A stretch of 64,000 nt of DNA from Cypionkella sp. (GCF_030652235.1 NZ_JAUSBA010000026.1:62001-126000), one strand, 5' to 3'; positions 41,579-51,802 are shown, numbered from the stretch's first letter. The notes: generated by a model not told the origin, from the sequence alone. Made by a program: numbers and translations.

Positions 41579-43084
41579 TCAGACCAAATCCGCCGGAAAC
41601 AATTCTGCTGGCAGGTTCTGGAACGCCACCGGGCGCAACCAACGCCGAATGGAAAGCGTGCCCACAGACGTTGCGCCAAAGTTTGTTGAAGCGGGGTATG
41701 GCCCGCCATGCACCTGCGCATCGACCACCTCCACGCCCGTCGGGAAGCCGTTGGCGAGAATGCGGCCCGCTTTGCGTTCCAGCACGGGCAGCAGTGCGCG
41801 GGCGTGCGGGTAATCGGCGGCATCAATGTGCAAAGTGCAGGTGAGCTGGCCCTGCAAGGCTTGTGCCACCGCCTGCATTTCGGCGAAATCGGCCACGCGC
41901 ACGACCAACCCCAAGGGCCCGAACACTTCCTCGCCCAAGGCGTGATTGGCAAGCCAATCGGCACCCGAAACTTCGAACAGGTAAGGCGTGGCTTGGCGCA
42001 TATCGCAGACCGAGGTCAGCACTTCTTGCACGCCCGTCGCCGCCGCAATCTTGTCTCGACCAGCCCTGTAGGCCGCAGCGATGCCATCGGTCAGCATGAT
42101 CTGCGGGCCGACTTTGGCCAGCCCAGCCTTGACCGCGTCGATGAAGGCTTGCGTCTCGGTCCCGTCGATCACCACCGCGATGCCGGGATTGGTGCAAAAC
42201 TGGCCCGCGCCCATCGTGAGCGACCCGGCCCAGCCAGCGGCCAAAGCCACACCGCGCGCTGCGACGGCGGCGGGCAGCAGAAACATCGGGTTGACCGAAC
42301 CGAGTTCGCCAAAGAACGGGATCGGTTCTGGCCTGCGTGCGCAGAGGTCAAACAATGCCCGACCGCCGCCCAAAGACCCGGTGAAGCCCACCGCTTTGAT
42401 CAAGGGATGCTGCACCAAAGCTTCACCGACATCGCGGTTGCCGCCCTGCACCAAGGAAAACACGCCGGGATGCAGGCCATGCGCTTTGATTGCCGCATCA
42501 ATGGCTTGCGCCACAATCTCGCCCGTGCCGGGATGCGCGGAATGGCCTTTAACCACCACTGGGCAACCAGCCGCCAAAGCGCTGGCGGTATCGCCGCCTG
42601 CCGTGGAAAACGCGAGCGGGAAGTTTGAGGCGCCAAACACCGCAACCGGGCCCACTGGCACCTGCATCATGCGAATTTCAGGGCGCGGCGCGGGGGCGCG
42701 GTCTGGCTGTGCGGCATCAAAGCGGCGGTCGAGATATTCACCCTTGCGGATATGATTGGCAAACAGCCGCAGCTGCCCGGTGGTGCGGCCCCGCTCGCCC
42801 TCTAGCCGTGCGGCGGGCAGCCCGGTTTCCGAAGTGCCGATCGCTGTGATCTCGGCCCCGCGCGCGTCGATTTCCTCGGCGATTTTGTCCAGAAACGCCG
42901 CCCGCGCCTCGCGGCTGAGGGCCGAATAGGATGGATAAGCGGCCTCAGCCCCCTGCACCGCCGTATCGACATGCGCCGGACTGCCGACGGCGAAGGCCAA
43001 AGCCTCGCCCGTTGCCGGAGACGACAAGAAGGTCGCGTCGCCCGCAACCCAGTTGCCTGCGATAAGGTGTTTGCCAGTCAGCAT
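41579..43084 (-). CDS. Aldehyde dehydrogenase, likely 2-oxoglutarate semialdehyde (2,5-dioxovalerate) dehydrogenase
   Basis: NAD(P)-dependent aldehyde dehydrogenase of 501 residues. The catalytic cysteine is in MGAGQFCTNPGIAVVID and the general-base glutamate in PFFGELGSVNPMF. VKGHSAHPGTGEIVAQAIDA and GFTGSLGGGRALFDL follow the pattern of the NADP-dependent dioxovalerate group. In the non-phosphorylative pentose pathway it makes 2-oxoglutarate, the last step before the TCA cycle. ATG at 43084 with AGGGAAA upstream is preferred over an in-frame ATG 36 bases earlier. A GC-rich repeat separates it from the upstream dehydrogenase gene. Confidence 0.88.
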   Translation of the reverse strand: MLTGKHLIAGNWVAGDATFLSSPATGEALAFAVGSPAHVDTAVQGAEAAYPSYSALSREARAAFLDKIAEEIDARGAEITAIGTSETGLPAARLEGERGRTTGQLRLFANHIRKGEYLDRRFDAAQPDRAPAPRPEIRMMQVPVGPVAVFGASNFPLAFSTAGGDTASALAAGCPVVVKGHSAHPGTGEIVAQAIDAAIKAHGLHPGVFSLVQGGNRDVGEALVQHPLIKAVGFTGSLGGGRALFDLCARRPEPIPFFGELGSVNPMFLLPAAVAARGVALAAGWAGSLTMGAGQFCTNPGIAVVIDGTETQAFIDAVKAGLAKVGPQIMLTDGIAAAYRAGRDKIAAATGVQEVLTSVCDMRQATPYLFEVSGADWLANHALGEEVFGPLGLVVRVADFAEMQAVAQALQGQLTCTLHIDAADYPHARALLPVLERKAGRILANGFPTGVEVVDAQVHGGPYPASTNFGATSVGTLSIRRWLRPVAFQNLPAELFPADLV

Positions 43085-43102
43085 AGTGGTTTCCCTTTCA
43101 AC

Positions 43103-43159
43103 GCAGGCTGGGGGTTTCACCCCCCCAGACCCCCGTGGAGTGTTTGAGCCAATGTGAAA
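43103..43159 (+). repeat. Dispersed GC-rich intergenic repeat, copy 1
   Basis: The block GCTGGGGGTTTCACCCCC, then CAGACCCCCGTGGAG and TTGAGCCAATGTGAAA, recurs almost unchanged at 51803-51859 and inverted at 51920-51970. The GGGGGT/ACCCCC core forms a hairpin. Here it fills the gap between two leftward genes. Confidence 0.8.
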
Positions 43160-44083
43160 TTAGAAGTCGAAAGCCTCGGTTTCAATACGGCGGCCCAAAG
43201 TCAGAGCATCAGCCACATGCACCATCGGCGCAAGATCAACCTCGGACACCCCATGCGCCACCAATTCCGCCATCCTTTTGTACAGCGCCGGGTATTCGCC
43301 CATGATGGTATTCTCGCCGCCCGCCGCTTTGCCGTTGATTTCCAGCACGTTGCCGCCCATCCGCAGGGCCATCGCGCCTTGGTCGGTGTCCACCTCGATA
43401 TCCCAGGTCTGCGGCCCGGTTTGCCGCCAGTCGAAATCGGCGGTGACCTGGCCCGAGAAGGTCAGCTTGGCTGCAATCGGGGTCTGGCGGTTCAACGGAA
43501 ACTCAAGGCTGGCGGCGGTCAGATGCACGGGCGCAGGCAAGATCTCTGTCAGGATCGAGAGCGCATTGATGCCGGGATCAAACACGCCCATGCCGCCGGG
43601 TTCAAACACCCAATCCTGCCCCGGATGCCATTTGCGCACATCCTCGCGCCAAGTGATATGGGCGCGCAGGATCGTTTTATCTGCCAGCCACGCCTTCGCC
43701 GGGGCCACCGCATGCGCCATGCGGCTGTGCCATGTGGTGTACAGCGTCAGACCTTTTTCGGCTGCAAGCGATTGTAAAGCATGGACTTCTGCAAGCGTTG
43801 CGCCGGGGGGTTTTTCCAGCATCACATGCCGACCTGCCAGCAAAGCGGCTTCGGCATAGTCAAACCGTGGCACCGGGGGCAGGCAGAGGCTGACCACTGT
43901 TACATCCGGGCGCGCGGTCAGGAACGCCGCGAAATCTGTGAAGGATTCAACGCCGTCAACCGAGCCCTTGCGTGAAACCGTCGCCGCCAACTCCCAATCC
44001 TTGGAATTGGCAATCGCCGGAACATGCTGATCCATGGCGATCTTGCCGATGCCAACCAGAGCCACATTCATAGGTTTGGGCAT
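43160..44083 (-). CDS. Sugar 1-dehydrogenase (Gfo/Idh/MocA family; D-galactose/L-arabinose type)
   Basis: NAD(P)-dependent aldose 1-dehydrogenase of 307 residues. The Rossmann motif is VALVGIGKIAMDQHVPAI, and the EKP motif is in HVMLEKPPGATLAEVHAL. TWREDVRKWHPGQDWVFEPG followed by GGMGVFDPGINALSILTE is typical of the D-galactose/L-arabinose dehydrogenase group. It would make the aldonolactone that enters the dehydratase encoded next door. ATG at 44083 overlaps the dehydratase stop (TGATG), with AAGGA upstream; an internal ATG 12 bases later is the alternative. Confidence 0.87.
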   Translation of the reverse strand: MPKPMNVALVGIGKIAMDQHVPAIANSKDWELAATVSRKGSVDGVESFTDFAAFLTARPDVTVVSLCLPPVPRFDYAEAALLAGRHVMLEKPPGATLAEVHALQSLAAEKGLTLYTTWHSRMAHAVAPAKAWLADKTILRAHITWREDVRKWHPGQDWVFEPGGMGVFDPGINALSILTEILPAPVHLTAASLEFPLNRQTPIAAKLTFSGQVTADFDWRQTGPQTWDIEVDTDQGAMALRMGGNVLEINGKAAGGENTIMGEYPALYKRMAELVAHGVSEVDLAPMVHVADALTLGRRIETEAFDF

Positions 44084-45825
44084 CAATGCGAATCCTTGCC
44101 CACCGCATTGCCACGCGCGCCTTTGAGGAAATCGAGATCCGCCCCGGTATCGGCCCCCTCGACGTGGCGCTGATGCAGCCAGCCGTAGCCGCTTTCGTAC
44201 AAAGGATGGATCGGCACCCATGCAGCCAGCCGCGCGGCCAGTTCTTCATCGGAAATGTCCAGATGCAGGCGGCGGTTCGGCACGTCGAGTTCAATGAAAT
44301 CGCCGTTCTGCACCACTGCCAAAGGCCCGCCCGCCGCCGCTTCCGGCGAGGTGTGCAAGACAACCGTGCCGTACGCCGTCCCAGACATCCGCGCATCGGA
44401 AATCCGCACCATATCGGTGATGCCGCGGCGCAGGATCTTCGGCGGCAGGCCCATATTGCCGACCTCTGCCATGCCCGGATACCCCTTTGGCCCGCAGTTT
44501 TTCAGCACCATGATGCAGGTCTCGTCGATGTCGAGATCCTCATCGTTGATCTTGGCTTTGTAGTCGTCGATATCCTCGAACACCACGGCGCGGCCCCGGT
44601 GGGTCAGCAAAGCCGCCGTCGCCGCAGAGGGTTTCAGCACAGCCCCCTTCGGTGCGAGATTGCCCTTCACCACCACCACGCCGCCCGATTGCGCCAGCGC
44701 CTTGTCTGCGGGCAGGATCACGTCATCGTTGTGGTTGACCACATCTTTGACCTGCTCCCATGCGGTTTCACCCGACACCGTCAGCGCATCCTTGTGCAGC
44801 AGACCCGCCTCGCCAAGGCGTTTGATCACCACCGGCAGACCACCTGCGTAGAAGAATTCCTCCATCAGGTACTTGCCCGATGGCATCAGGTTCACAATCG
44901 TCGGCACATCGCGGCCGCAGCGATCCCAGTCTTCCAGCGTCAGATCAACGCCAACCCGGCCAGCGATGGCAAGCAGGTGGATCACAGCGTTGGTGGAACC
45001 ACCGATCGCCGCGTTGGTGCGAATGGCGTTCTCAAAGGCTTCTTTTTTCAGAATGTCCGACGGCTTCAGATCATCCTTGACCATCTGCACAATCCGACGC
45101 CCGGTAATCTGCGCCATCACACGGCGACGTGAGTCTACCGCCGGAATTGCGGCATTTCCCGACAAGGCCATGCCCAAGGCTTCCGCCATCGAGGCCATCG
45201 TCGAAGCTGTGCCCATCGTATTGCATGACCCTGGCGAGCGCGACATCGAGGCCTCGGCGTCAACAAATTCCTCTTTGGTCATCGTTCCGGCCTTCACGGC
45301 CTCGGAAAACTTCCAAAGATGCGTGCCTGAGCCAACCCGCTCATTCTTATAATAGCCGTTCAGCATCGGCCCGCCGGTCACCACAATCGACGGAATATCC
45401 GTGCTTGCCGCCGCCATCAGCAGCGAAGGCGTGGTCTTGTCGCAGCCGACCATCAGCACGCAGCCATCCATAGGCTGGCCGCGCATGGCTTCCTCGACGG
45501 CCATCGCGGCGAGGTTGCGGAACATCATTGCGGTGGGGCGGAAGGCGCTTTCCGAAGCGGAAAACACCGGAACCTCAACCGGGAACCCGCCCGCCTCATA
45601 AATACCGTGCTTCACCCGCTCGGCCAGATCGCGCAGATGCGCGTTGCAGGGGGTCAGTTCTGACCAAGTGTTCAGGATGCCGATCACCGGGCGGCCATCG
45701 AACAAATCCGGCGGGAAGCCTTGGTTCTTCATCCAGCCCCGGTGATAGATATTGTCCTTCGAGGTGCCGCCAAACCAAGTTTGCGAGCGCAGTTTGCGGG
45801 GCCATGCGGCGGGTTTGAAGGTCAT
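44083..45825 (-). CDS. IlvD/Edd-family sugar acid dehydratase (L-arabinonate/D-xylonate type)
   Basis: Iron-sulfur dehydratase of 580 residues that removes water from an aldonate to give a 2-keto-3-deoxy acid. Cluster cysteines are in SELTPCNAHLRDLAE, VGCDKTTPSLLMAAA and SPGSCNTMGTASTMASM; the lysine of DKTTP is the one carbamylated in solved members. The length and TSKDNIYHRGWMKNQG-like N-terminus favour the pentonate/hexonate group over IlvD or Edd. It sits between gguC and the aldose dehydrogenase gene, completing a Weimberg-type pathway. Confidence 0.9.
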   Translation of the reverse strand: MTFKPAAWPRKLRSQTWFGGTSKDNIYHRGWMKNQGFPPDLFDGRPVIGILNTWSELTPCNAHLRDLAERVKHGIYEAGGFPVEVPVFSASESAFRPTAMMFRNLAAMAVEEAMRGQPMDGCVLMVGCDKTTPSLLMAAASTDIPSIVVTGGPMLNGYYKNERVGSGTHLWKFSEAVKAGTMTKEEFVDAEASMSRSPGSCNTMGTASTMASMAEALGMALSGNAAIPAVDSRRRVMAQITGRRIVQMVKDDLKPSDILKKEAFENAIRTNAAIGGSTNAVIHLLAIAGRVGVDLTLEDWDRCGRDVPTIVNLMPSGKYLMEEFFYAGGLPVVIKRLGEAGLLHKDALTVSGETAWEQVKDVVNHNDDVILPADKALAQSGGVVVVKGNLAPKGAVLKPSAATAALLTHRGRAVVFEDIDDYKAKINDEDLDIDETCIMVLKNCGPKGYPGMAEVGNMGLPPKILRRGITDMVRISDARMSGTAYGTVVLHTSPEAAAGGPLAVVQNGDFIELDVPNRRLHLDISDEELAARLAAWVPIHPLYESGYGWLHQRHVEGADTGADLDFLKGARGNAVGKDSH

Positions 45826-45832
45826 GTTATCC

Positions 45833-46825
45833 TCAGAGTTGCTTGACAGTCACCGCACCCGACAGGGCAGGGGCGATGGCCAAAGTATTGCGCAGCGGCA
45901 GACCAAACGCGTCCACCTGAATTTCAAAGGTATCGCCGGGCAGCACGTTCAGCCCCTCGGCAAAACTTAACGTCGCGGTGCCGAACATATGCACATGCAG
46001 ATCGCCGGGCTGGCGGAACAGGGCATATTTGAAGTGGTGGTGCTCTAGATTAGCGAAGGTGTGCGACATGTTGGCCTCCCCCGACAGGAACGGCTTGTCA
46101 AAGATCGCCTTACCATCGCGCCAAATCCGGCTGGCCCCGCGCACATCATTCGGCAGATCGCCAACCAGTAACTCTGGCCCAAACGACGCCTCGCGCAGTT
46201 TTGAATGGGCAAGGAACAGATAGTTGATCCGTTCCGTCACATGATCGGAAAACTCATTCGCCAAGGCCCAGCCGACGCGCGCCGGGGTGCCGTCTTTGTC
46301 GATCAGGTAGATGCCTGCGAGTTCCGGTTCTTCCCCGCCATCCAGCGCGAAACCGGGGGAGGTCAGCGCCGCACCGGGGGCCACGGCCGTATGGCCATTG
46401 CCCTTGTAGAACCATTCCGGTTGCACGCCGACTTGACCCGGCGCAGGCCGACCATCGGCCAGACCCATCTGGAACATCTTCATGCTGTCGGTCAGCGTTT
46501 CGGCCCCGTCCAGCTTGGCGTGCATCGCATCCCGCGTCGCCGCTGACCCCAGATGGGTAAGGCCAGTTCCGGTCATATGCATATGTGTCAAATCGGGGTG
46601 GGTAATCGGCAGGGCAAGACGGCCCGCAGCCGCCAGTGCCACCAGATCCACCGCCTCGCCCAAACCCCGCGCCGCGATCACCTCGGCCAAGCCGATGCCT
46701 TTCGCCAAGGCCTCCGACGCAAGCGCATAGGTGCTGACAGCCCCGCGCACCACAGCCGCTTCCGAGCCTTCCCGCGCCACCACGCTGACCGAGCCATCCG
46801 CATTCAGTATCTGAGACAACAGCAT
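45833..46825 (-). CDS. gguC: GguC, AraD1/FAH-fold protein (likely 2-keto-3-deoxy-L-arabonate dehydratase)
   Basis: FAH-superfamily protein of 330 residues of the AraD1 group. Metal ligands are in DGGEEPELAGIYLIDKDG and ANEFSDHVTERINYLFLAHS. HLHVHMFGTATLSF-type ending reads GDLHVHMFGTATLSFAEG. In Agrobacterium gguC follows gguA-gguB, as here; related enzymes dehydrate 2-keto-3-deoxy-L-arabonate to 2-oxoglutarate semialdehyde. It lies 12 bases after gguB and seven before the dehydratase gene, so uptake and catabolism share one transcript. Confidence 0.9.
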   Translation of the reverse strand: MLLSQILNADGSVSVVAREGSEAAVVRGAVSTYALASEALAKGIGLAEVIAARGLGEAVDLVALAAAGRLALPITHPDLTHMHMTGTGLTHLGSAATRDAMHAKLDGAETLTDSMKMFQMGLADGRPAPGQVGVQPEWFYKGNGHTAVAPGAALTSPGFALDGGEEPELAGIYLIDKDGTPARVGWALANEFSDHVTERINYLFLAHSKLREASFGPELLVGDLPNDVRGASRIWRDGKAIFDKPFLSGEANMSHTFANLEHHHFKYALFRQPGDLHVHMFGTATLSFAEGLNVLPGDTFEIQVDAFGLPLRNTLAIAPALSGAVTVKQL

Positions 46826-46837
46826 GATATTCCTGCC

Positions 46838-48013
46838 TTATTTCGCTTTATTGTAGACGTCGAAGATCACGGCAGCCAACAGCACCAGACCCTTGATCAT
46901 CTGCTGATAATCAATGCCGATGCCCATGATCGACATGCCCATGTTCATCACGCCCATGATCAACGCGCCGATCACCACGCCAACGATCTTGCCTGACCCT
47001 CCGGTCATCGAAGCCCCGCCGATGAACACCGAGGCAATCGCATCGAGCTCAAATCCGGTGCCTGCCTTTGGCGTCGCCGAGTTCAACCGCGCCGTCACCA
47101 TCATGCCCGCCAAAGCCGCCAGCACGCCCATGTTGACAAAGCAGGCGAACACCAGACGGTCCGAGTTGATGCCCGAGAGTTTGGCGGCTTTTTCATTGCC
47201 ACCCACCGCGTAGATCCGCCGCCCCATCGTGGTGTTTTCGGTGAAAAACGCATAAAGCACGGTGAGGACGATCAGCACCACCAGCACGTTCGGCAGGCCC
47301 TTCAGAAACGCGAGTTGATAACCGACAAACCCGGTTGCAGCGGCGATTAACACGGTGCGGCCCATGAACAACGCCATCGGCTCGGGTTCAATCCCGAACT
47401 CGGCATCGCGCGCCCGCGCCCGGAACCCCAGCCAGAATTGCGCGCCAATCGCCAGCAAAATCAAGATCACCGTCAGCCCATGCGGCTGGCCGATCCCGGT
47501 CAAATCCGGCAGAAAACCACTTGAAATCGCTTGGAATTCCTTCGGAAACGGCCCGATGTTCTGCCCGCCAAGCATCCACATCGTCGCCCCCCGGAACACC
47601 ATCATCCCCGCCAGCGTGACGATGAACGACGGGATGCGCCAGAACGCCACCCAATAGCCTTGCACAGCGCCGATGCAGCCGCCGACGATCAGCGTCAGTG
47701 GGATCACGACATAGAACGGCAGCCCCAGATTGACGGTCAGATAGGCCGCAACCGCCCCGGTAAATGCCGCCACCGACCCCACCGACAGATCAATATGCCC
47801 AGACACGATCACCAGCAGCATCCCCAAGGCAAGGATGATCACATGGCCATTCTGCAGGAAAATGTTGGTGATGTTTTGCGGCTGCAAAAACGTTTTGCCC
47901 TGATAGGCGAGCAGTATAGAAAACAGCGCCACAATGGCGACCAGCGCCAACAGCATGCCATTCTCGCGCAAGCGGTCGCCCAAAGCCGAGCCGGATTTTT
48001 GATCTTGTGCCAT
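46838..48013 (-). CDS. gguB: Multiple-monosaccharide ABC transporter permease GguB (MmsB)
   Basis: Inner-membrane subunit of the ChvE importer, 391 residues with about ten hydrophobic segments. VIVSGHIDLSVGSVAAFTGA is the CUT2 permease motif; MMVFRGATMWMLGGQNIGPF is typical of XylH/MmsB. ASVFIGGASMTGGSGKIVG lies near the end. Its ATG shares one base with the gguA stop (TAATG). The importer is known to take galactose, glucose, xylose, arabinose and fucose in relatives. Confidence 0.92.
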   Translation of the reverse strand: MAQDQKSGSALGDRLRENGMLLALVAIVALFSILLAYQGKTFLQPQNITNIFLQNGHVIILALGMLLVIVSGHIDLSVGSVAAFTGAVAAYLTVNLGLPFYVVIPLTLIVGGCIGAVQGYWVAFWRIPSFIVTLAGMMVFRGATMWMLGGQNIGPFPKEFQAISSGFLPDLTGIGQPHGLTVILILLAIGAQFWLGFRARARDAEFGIEPEPMALFMGRTVLIAAATGFVGYQLAFLKGLPNVLVVLIVLTVLYAFFTENTTMGRRIYAVGGNEKAAKLSGINSDRLVFACFVNMGVLAALAGMMVTARLNSATPKAGTGFELDAIASVFIGGASMTGGSGKIVGVVIGALIMGVMNMGMSIMGIGIDYQQMIKGLVLLAAVIFDVYNKAK

Positions 48014-49542
48014 TATGCAGCCTTCCCTTCGCCCTTCAGGATCAACGCCATGATCTTCTCTTGGCTGGCCTCGGCCCTGCTCAATTCCCCCACGATGCGC
48101 CCCTCATTCATCACATAAATCCGGTCACACATCCCCAACAACTCGGGCATTTCCGAGCTGATCATCACGATGGATCTGCCCTGTTCGGCGAGTTCCTTCA
48201 TGATGGTGTAAATCTCAAACTTGGCGCCGACGTCGATGCCACGCGTCGGCTCGTCAAGAATCAGAACCTCGGGTTCGGTGAACAGCCATTTCGACAGCAC
48301 CACCTTTTGCTGGTTGCCGCCCGACAGGTTCACCACCTTTTGCTGCACCCCCGGCGTGCGGATCGCGAGTTGCTTGCGATAGCCCTCGGCCACGCGGGTT
48401 TCGCGCCGCTTATCCAGCACACCGCGCATCGCAACCCCGGCCAGATTGGCGAGGGTGATATTCTTGACTATGGGTTCCTCAAGGATCAGCCCCAGACCTT
48501 TGCGATCCTCAGTCACATAGGCAATCCCCGCCTTGACCGCTTTCGGCACGGTGGACACATCCACCTCAACCCCGTGCATCTTGATCGAGCCCTTATGGCC
48601 CTGCCCATAAGACTTGCCGAAAATCGACATCGCAAGTTCGGTGCGCCCGGTGCCCATCAGCCCGGCAATGCCAACAATCTCGCCCTTTTTCACGTTGAAC
48701 GACACATCCTTGATGATCTGCCGCTCGGCTTGTTCGGTGTGCCAGACGTTCCAGCCCGCAACTTCCATCAGCACCGGCCCCGGATTGAGGGTGCGTTCCG
48801 GATAGCGATGCGCCATATCGCGGCCGACCATATCGCGGATGATGCGGTCTTCGGTGATTTCGTGCTTGTCCATGGTGGACACCGACGCGCCATCGCGGAT
48901 CACGGTGATGCGGTCGGCGACACGGGAAATTTCGTTCAGCTTGTGGCTGATGATGATCTGCGTGACGCCTTGCGCCTTCAATTCCAGCATCAGATCCAGC
49001 AGCTTCTGGCTGTCATTCTCTTGCAAGGCTGCGGTCGGCTCATCGAGGATCAGCAACCGCACATCCTTGGCCAAGGCCTTGGCGATCTCGATCAACTGCT
49101 GCTTGCCGACGCCCAGCTTTTCGACCTTGGTGGTCGGCAGTTCTTTCAGGCCGACCTTCTTCAACAAACCTTCAGTGCGTTGATAGGCCTCGCCCCAGTT
49201 GATCACACCGTTCTTCGCCACCTCGTTGCCCAAGAACAGGTTCTCGGCAATCGACAGCAACGGCACCAGTGCAAGTTCCTGATGGATAATGATAATCCCG
49301 CGCGCTTCACTGTCGCGGATGTTGCGGCAAGCCAAAGTCTCGCCGTCGTAAATAATATCGCCCTCGTAAGAGCCAAACGGATAAACCCCCGACAGCACCT
49401 TCATCAGGGTGGATTTGCCCGCGCCATTTTCGCCGCAGATCGCGTGGATCTCGCCCGGCTGCACGCTGAGCGACACATTATCCAACGCCCGAACACCCGG
49501 AAAGACCTTACTGATCCCCCGCATTTCCAACAATGCTGCCAT
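48013..49542 (-). CDS. gguA: Multiple-monosaccharide ABC transporter ATP-binding protein GguA (MmsA)
   Basis: Two-domain ATPase of 509 residues. The first domain has Walker [17 protein letters not shown], Walker [13 protein letters not shown] and [14 protein letters not shown]. The second has a degenerate P-loop, [16 protein letters not shown], with signature [34 protein letters not shown] is typical of MmsA/XylG. It is 49 bases downstream of chvE across a hairpin, and coupled to gguB. Confidence 0.93.
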   Translation of the reverse strand: MAALLEMRGISKVFPGVRALDNVSLSVQPGEIHAICGENGAGKSTLMKVLSGVYPFGSYEGDIIYDGETLACRNIRDSEARGIIIIHQELALVPLLSIAENLFLGNEVAKNGVINWGEAYQRTEGLLKKVGLKELPTTKVEKLGVGKQQLIEIAKALAKDVRLLILDEPTAALQENDSQKLLDLMLELKAQGVTQIIISHKLNEISRVADRITVIRDGASVSTMDKHEITEDRIIRDMVGRDMAHRYPERTLNPGPVLMEVAGWNVWHTEQAERQIIKDVSFNVKKGEIVGIAGLMGTGRTELAMSIFGKSYGQGHKGSIKMHGVEVDVSTVPKAVKAGIAYVTEDRKGLGLILEEPIVKNITLANLAGVAMRGVLDKRRETRVAEGYRKQLAIRTPGVQQKVVNLSGGNQQKVVLSKWLFTEPEVLILDEPTRGIDVGAKFEIYTIMKELAEQGRSIVMISSEMPELLGMCDRIYVMNEGRIVGELSRAEASQEKIMALILKGEGKAA

Positions 49543-49558
49543 GGTTCCCCCCTAAAGC

Positions 49559-49584
49559 CCGTGCCCGCCCAAAGACGGGCACGG
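49559..49584 (-). terminator. Hairpin between chvE and gguA
   Basis: CCGTGCCCG (49559-49567) and CGGGCACGG (49576-49584) pair perfectly over eight bases. There is no U-tract, and the gene downstream belongs to the same system. It therefore probably stabilises the chvE message and lets only part of transcription continue. Confidence 0.65.
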
Positions 49585-49591
49585 CGTTATC

Positions 49592-50668
49592 TTACTTCAG
49601 CTGATCAGCGGTGTAATAGCCCGAAGTCACCAGCACAGCCTCATAGTTGGTGGCGTTGACCGGCTGGCTTTCCAGCAGATACGACGGCACAACTTTGACG
49701 CCGTTGTCATAGGTTTTCTCGTCGTTGATTTCCGGAGTCCCGCCGGACAGAACCGCGTCCACCATCTTGACGGTGACTTTCGCCAGCTCGCGGGTGTCCT
49801 TGAAGATCGAGGAATACTGCTCGCCTGCGATCATCGACTTCACCGACGGGATTTCGCAATCTTGACCGGTGACGATCGGCATTTTCAGATCGCCCGAACC
49901 ATAGCCGACACCCTTGACCGACGACAGAATGCCGATCGACAGACCATCGTAGGGTGACAGCGCGCCGTGCAGCACTTTGTCGCCGTAGTTCGACGACAAC
50001 AGGTTGTCCATCCGGGCTTGCGCCACGGCAGCATCCCAACGCAGAGTGCCAACCACCTTCATGCCGGACTGGCCGGACGGGATCGCAATATCGCCCGCAT
50101 CAATCATCGGCTGCAGAACTGACATCGCGCCATCATAGAAGAAGAACGCATTGTTATCGTCTGGGCTGCCGCCGAACAGTTCGACATTCCATGGCTTGGT
50201 GTCGGCGAAACGCTCTTTGAGGCCTTCAACCAGCGAAGTCGCCTGCTGCACGCCAACCTTGAAGTTATCGAAGGTCGCATAGTAATCGACCGAGCCGCTG
50301 TCGCGGATCAGGCGGTCATAAGCGATGATCTTGATGCCAGCCTTGTTGGCCGCATCCAAAGCGTTCGACAGCGTGGTGCCGTCAATTGCCGCGATCACCA
50401 GCGCCTTGACGCCATTGGTGATCATGTTTTCGATCTGGCTCAGCTGGTTCGGAATGTCGTCTTCTGCATATTGCAGATCGGCGGTGTAGCCTGCCGCGGT
50501 GAACTGCTCCACCATCGACTTGCCGTCCGAAATCCAGCGCGCCGAAGATTGTGTTGGCATCGCGATGCCGATGGTGCCTTTGTCTTGCGCAAAAGCTGGC
50601 AGACCGACGATGCTTGTGGCAGCGGCTGCGCCGCCCAGCGCCAAAAGCGCCCTTCTTGAAACTTGCAT
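49592..50668 (-). CDS. chvE: Multiple-monosaccharide-binding periplasmic protein ChvE
   Basis: Periplasmic sugar-binding protein of 358 residues. The signal [19 protein letters not shown] has an SRR motif suggesting Tat export, ending near AFAQ. The mature protein starts [20 protein letters not shown], a strong ChvE/XylF hallmark, with [19 protein letters not shown] and [18 protein letters not shown]. In Agrobacterium ChvE feeds GguAB and also serves chemotaxis and virulence sensing. ATG 50668 with GGGAGGA upstream is preferred; the frame is open a further 50 codons without family resemblance. Confidence 0.94.
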   Translation of the reverse strand: MQVSRRALLALGGAAAATSIVGLPAFAQDKGTIGIAMPTQSSARWISDGKSMVEQFTAAGYTADLQYAEDDIPNQLSQIENMITNGVKALVIAAIDGTTLSNALDAANKAGIKIIAYDRLIRDSGSVDYYATFDNFKVGVQQATSLVEGLKERFADTKPWNVELFGGSPDDNNAFFFYDGAMSVLQPMIDAGDIAIPSGQSGMKVVGTLRWDAAVAQARMDNLLSSNYGDKVLHGALSPYDGLSIGILSSVKGVGYGSGDLKMPIVTGQDCEIPSVKSMIAGEQYSSIFKDTRELAKVTVKMVDAVLSGGTPEINDEKTYDNGVKVVPSYLLESQPVNATNYEAVLVTSGYYTADQLK

Positions 50669-50811
50669 TCTGTATCCTCCCAAGCGGCACAATGGCCGCG
50701 ATAACCCGACGGCTCGAAAAGGTAGGCCCTCCCGAGACCGTGCGGCACTCTTGCAACAGCGAAATATATCGGTCAAATGATGAAATCGTATAGACATATG
50801 GCGGAATTGAT

Positions 50812-51756
50812 ATGCCAAAACCCCTCAGCGCCGATCTTCTGGCCCAGCGCGGCCTGAAACTGAGCCATTTGCGCCTGCTGGCCGCCTTGGCCGACACTGG
50901 GCAGATCAGCCTTGCTGCGGGCCAGATCGGCACCACCCAACCCGCCGCCTCGCGCCTGCTGTCAGAGGTGGAACGCATCGTCGGCCACCCGGTTCACCAC
51001 CGCACCGGGCGCGGTATGTCGCTCACCGCCGTAGGCCAAGCCCTCGCCGCCCGCGCCCAACGCATCCAGATGGAGTTGCGCGACGCCGCCCGAGATATGA
51101 CCGAAGTTGCCTCTGGCACAAGCGGCCACGTCCGCATTGGTGCCGTCACCGGACCCGCCATCGACCGCGTGCTGCCCACATTGCGCAACGCCCGCCTTAC
51201 CGCGCCCCTTGTGACGGTTGAGGTCGTCGTCTCGCCCTCGGACCTTTTGTGCGAACAACTGCTCGCCGGACGCCTGGATTTCGTCATCGGCCGGCTGCCC
51301 GAAGGCCCGACCCGCGATTTGTTCACGCTAAGCCCCATCGCCACCGAACTCGTCAGCCTGGTTGTGCGCAAAGGCCATCCGCTTGCCAATCACCCCAACC
51401 CCACACCGTCAGACCTGATGTCCTACGATTGGGTGATGCCGCCGCCCGAATCCCTGCTATCGCGTGCCGTCCACGCCCGCCTGCGCGCCAGCGGCATGCC
51501 GAGCCCACCGCAGCGGCTGTCCACCGCATCCTTCCTGCTGATCTTCGCACTGATCCAACAATCCAACGCCATCGCGCCGTTGGCGCGCGCCGTGGTCACC
51601 AGCTTTTCCGCGCATCCCGACGCGCCCTATACCGAACTGGCCATCGACCTTGGCATTGAGGTCGAACCCTTCGGCCTTGTCACCCGCGCAGGCAGCATCC
51701 TGCCGCCAGTGGCCGCAAGGCTGGCGCGAGAGATTCAGAGTATGGTGATCGTGTGA
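50812..51756 (+). CDS. gbpR: LysR-family regulator GbpR
   Basis: LysR-type regulator of 314 residues. The helix-turn-helix is [20 protein letters not shown] near residue 30, and the effector domain begins [20 protein letters not shown]. In Agrobacterium gbpR is divergent from chvE and mediates its induction by sugars and repression without them, exactly the arrangement here. The 143-base shared gap, including the AT-rich TATATC/ATATGG stretch at 50763-50800, should hold the binding site. Confidence 0.9.
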   Translation: MPKPLSADLLAQRGLKLSHLRLLAALADTGQISLAAGQIGTTQPAASRLLSEVERIVGHPVHHRTGRGMSLTAVGQALAARAQRIQMELRDAARDMTEVASGTSGHVRIGAVTGPAIDRVLPTLRNARLTAPLVTVEVVVSPSDLLCEQLLAGRLDFVIGRLPEGPTRDLFTLSPIATELVSLVVRKGHPLANHPNPTPSDLMSYDWVMPPPESLLSRAVHARLRASGMPSPPQRLSTASFLLIFALIQQSNAIAPLARAVVTSFSAHPDAPYTELAIDLGIEVEPFGLVTRAGSILPPVAARLAREIQSMVIV

Positions 51757-51802
51757 GACCCGCTTAGGGACACAAGGTTTTCTTGTATGCTTCGCACCAA
51801 GC

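Noticed and set aside
48007-49659. 550-codon plus-strand frame opposite gguA
   Set aside because: The composition is a histidine/arginine-rich reflection of the ATPase gene; there is no ribosome site or recognisable domain.
50744-50757. GGCACTCTTGCAAC, which also resembles an IS26-type end
   Set aside because: It lies in an otherwise normal gbpR-chvE promoter with intact neighbours and no break in homology, so chance is the simpler explanation.
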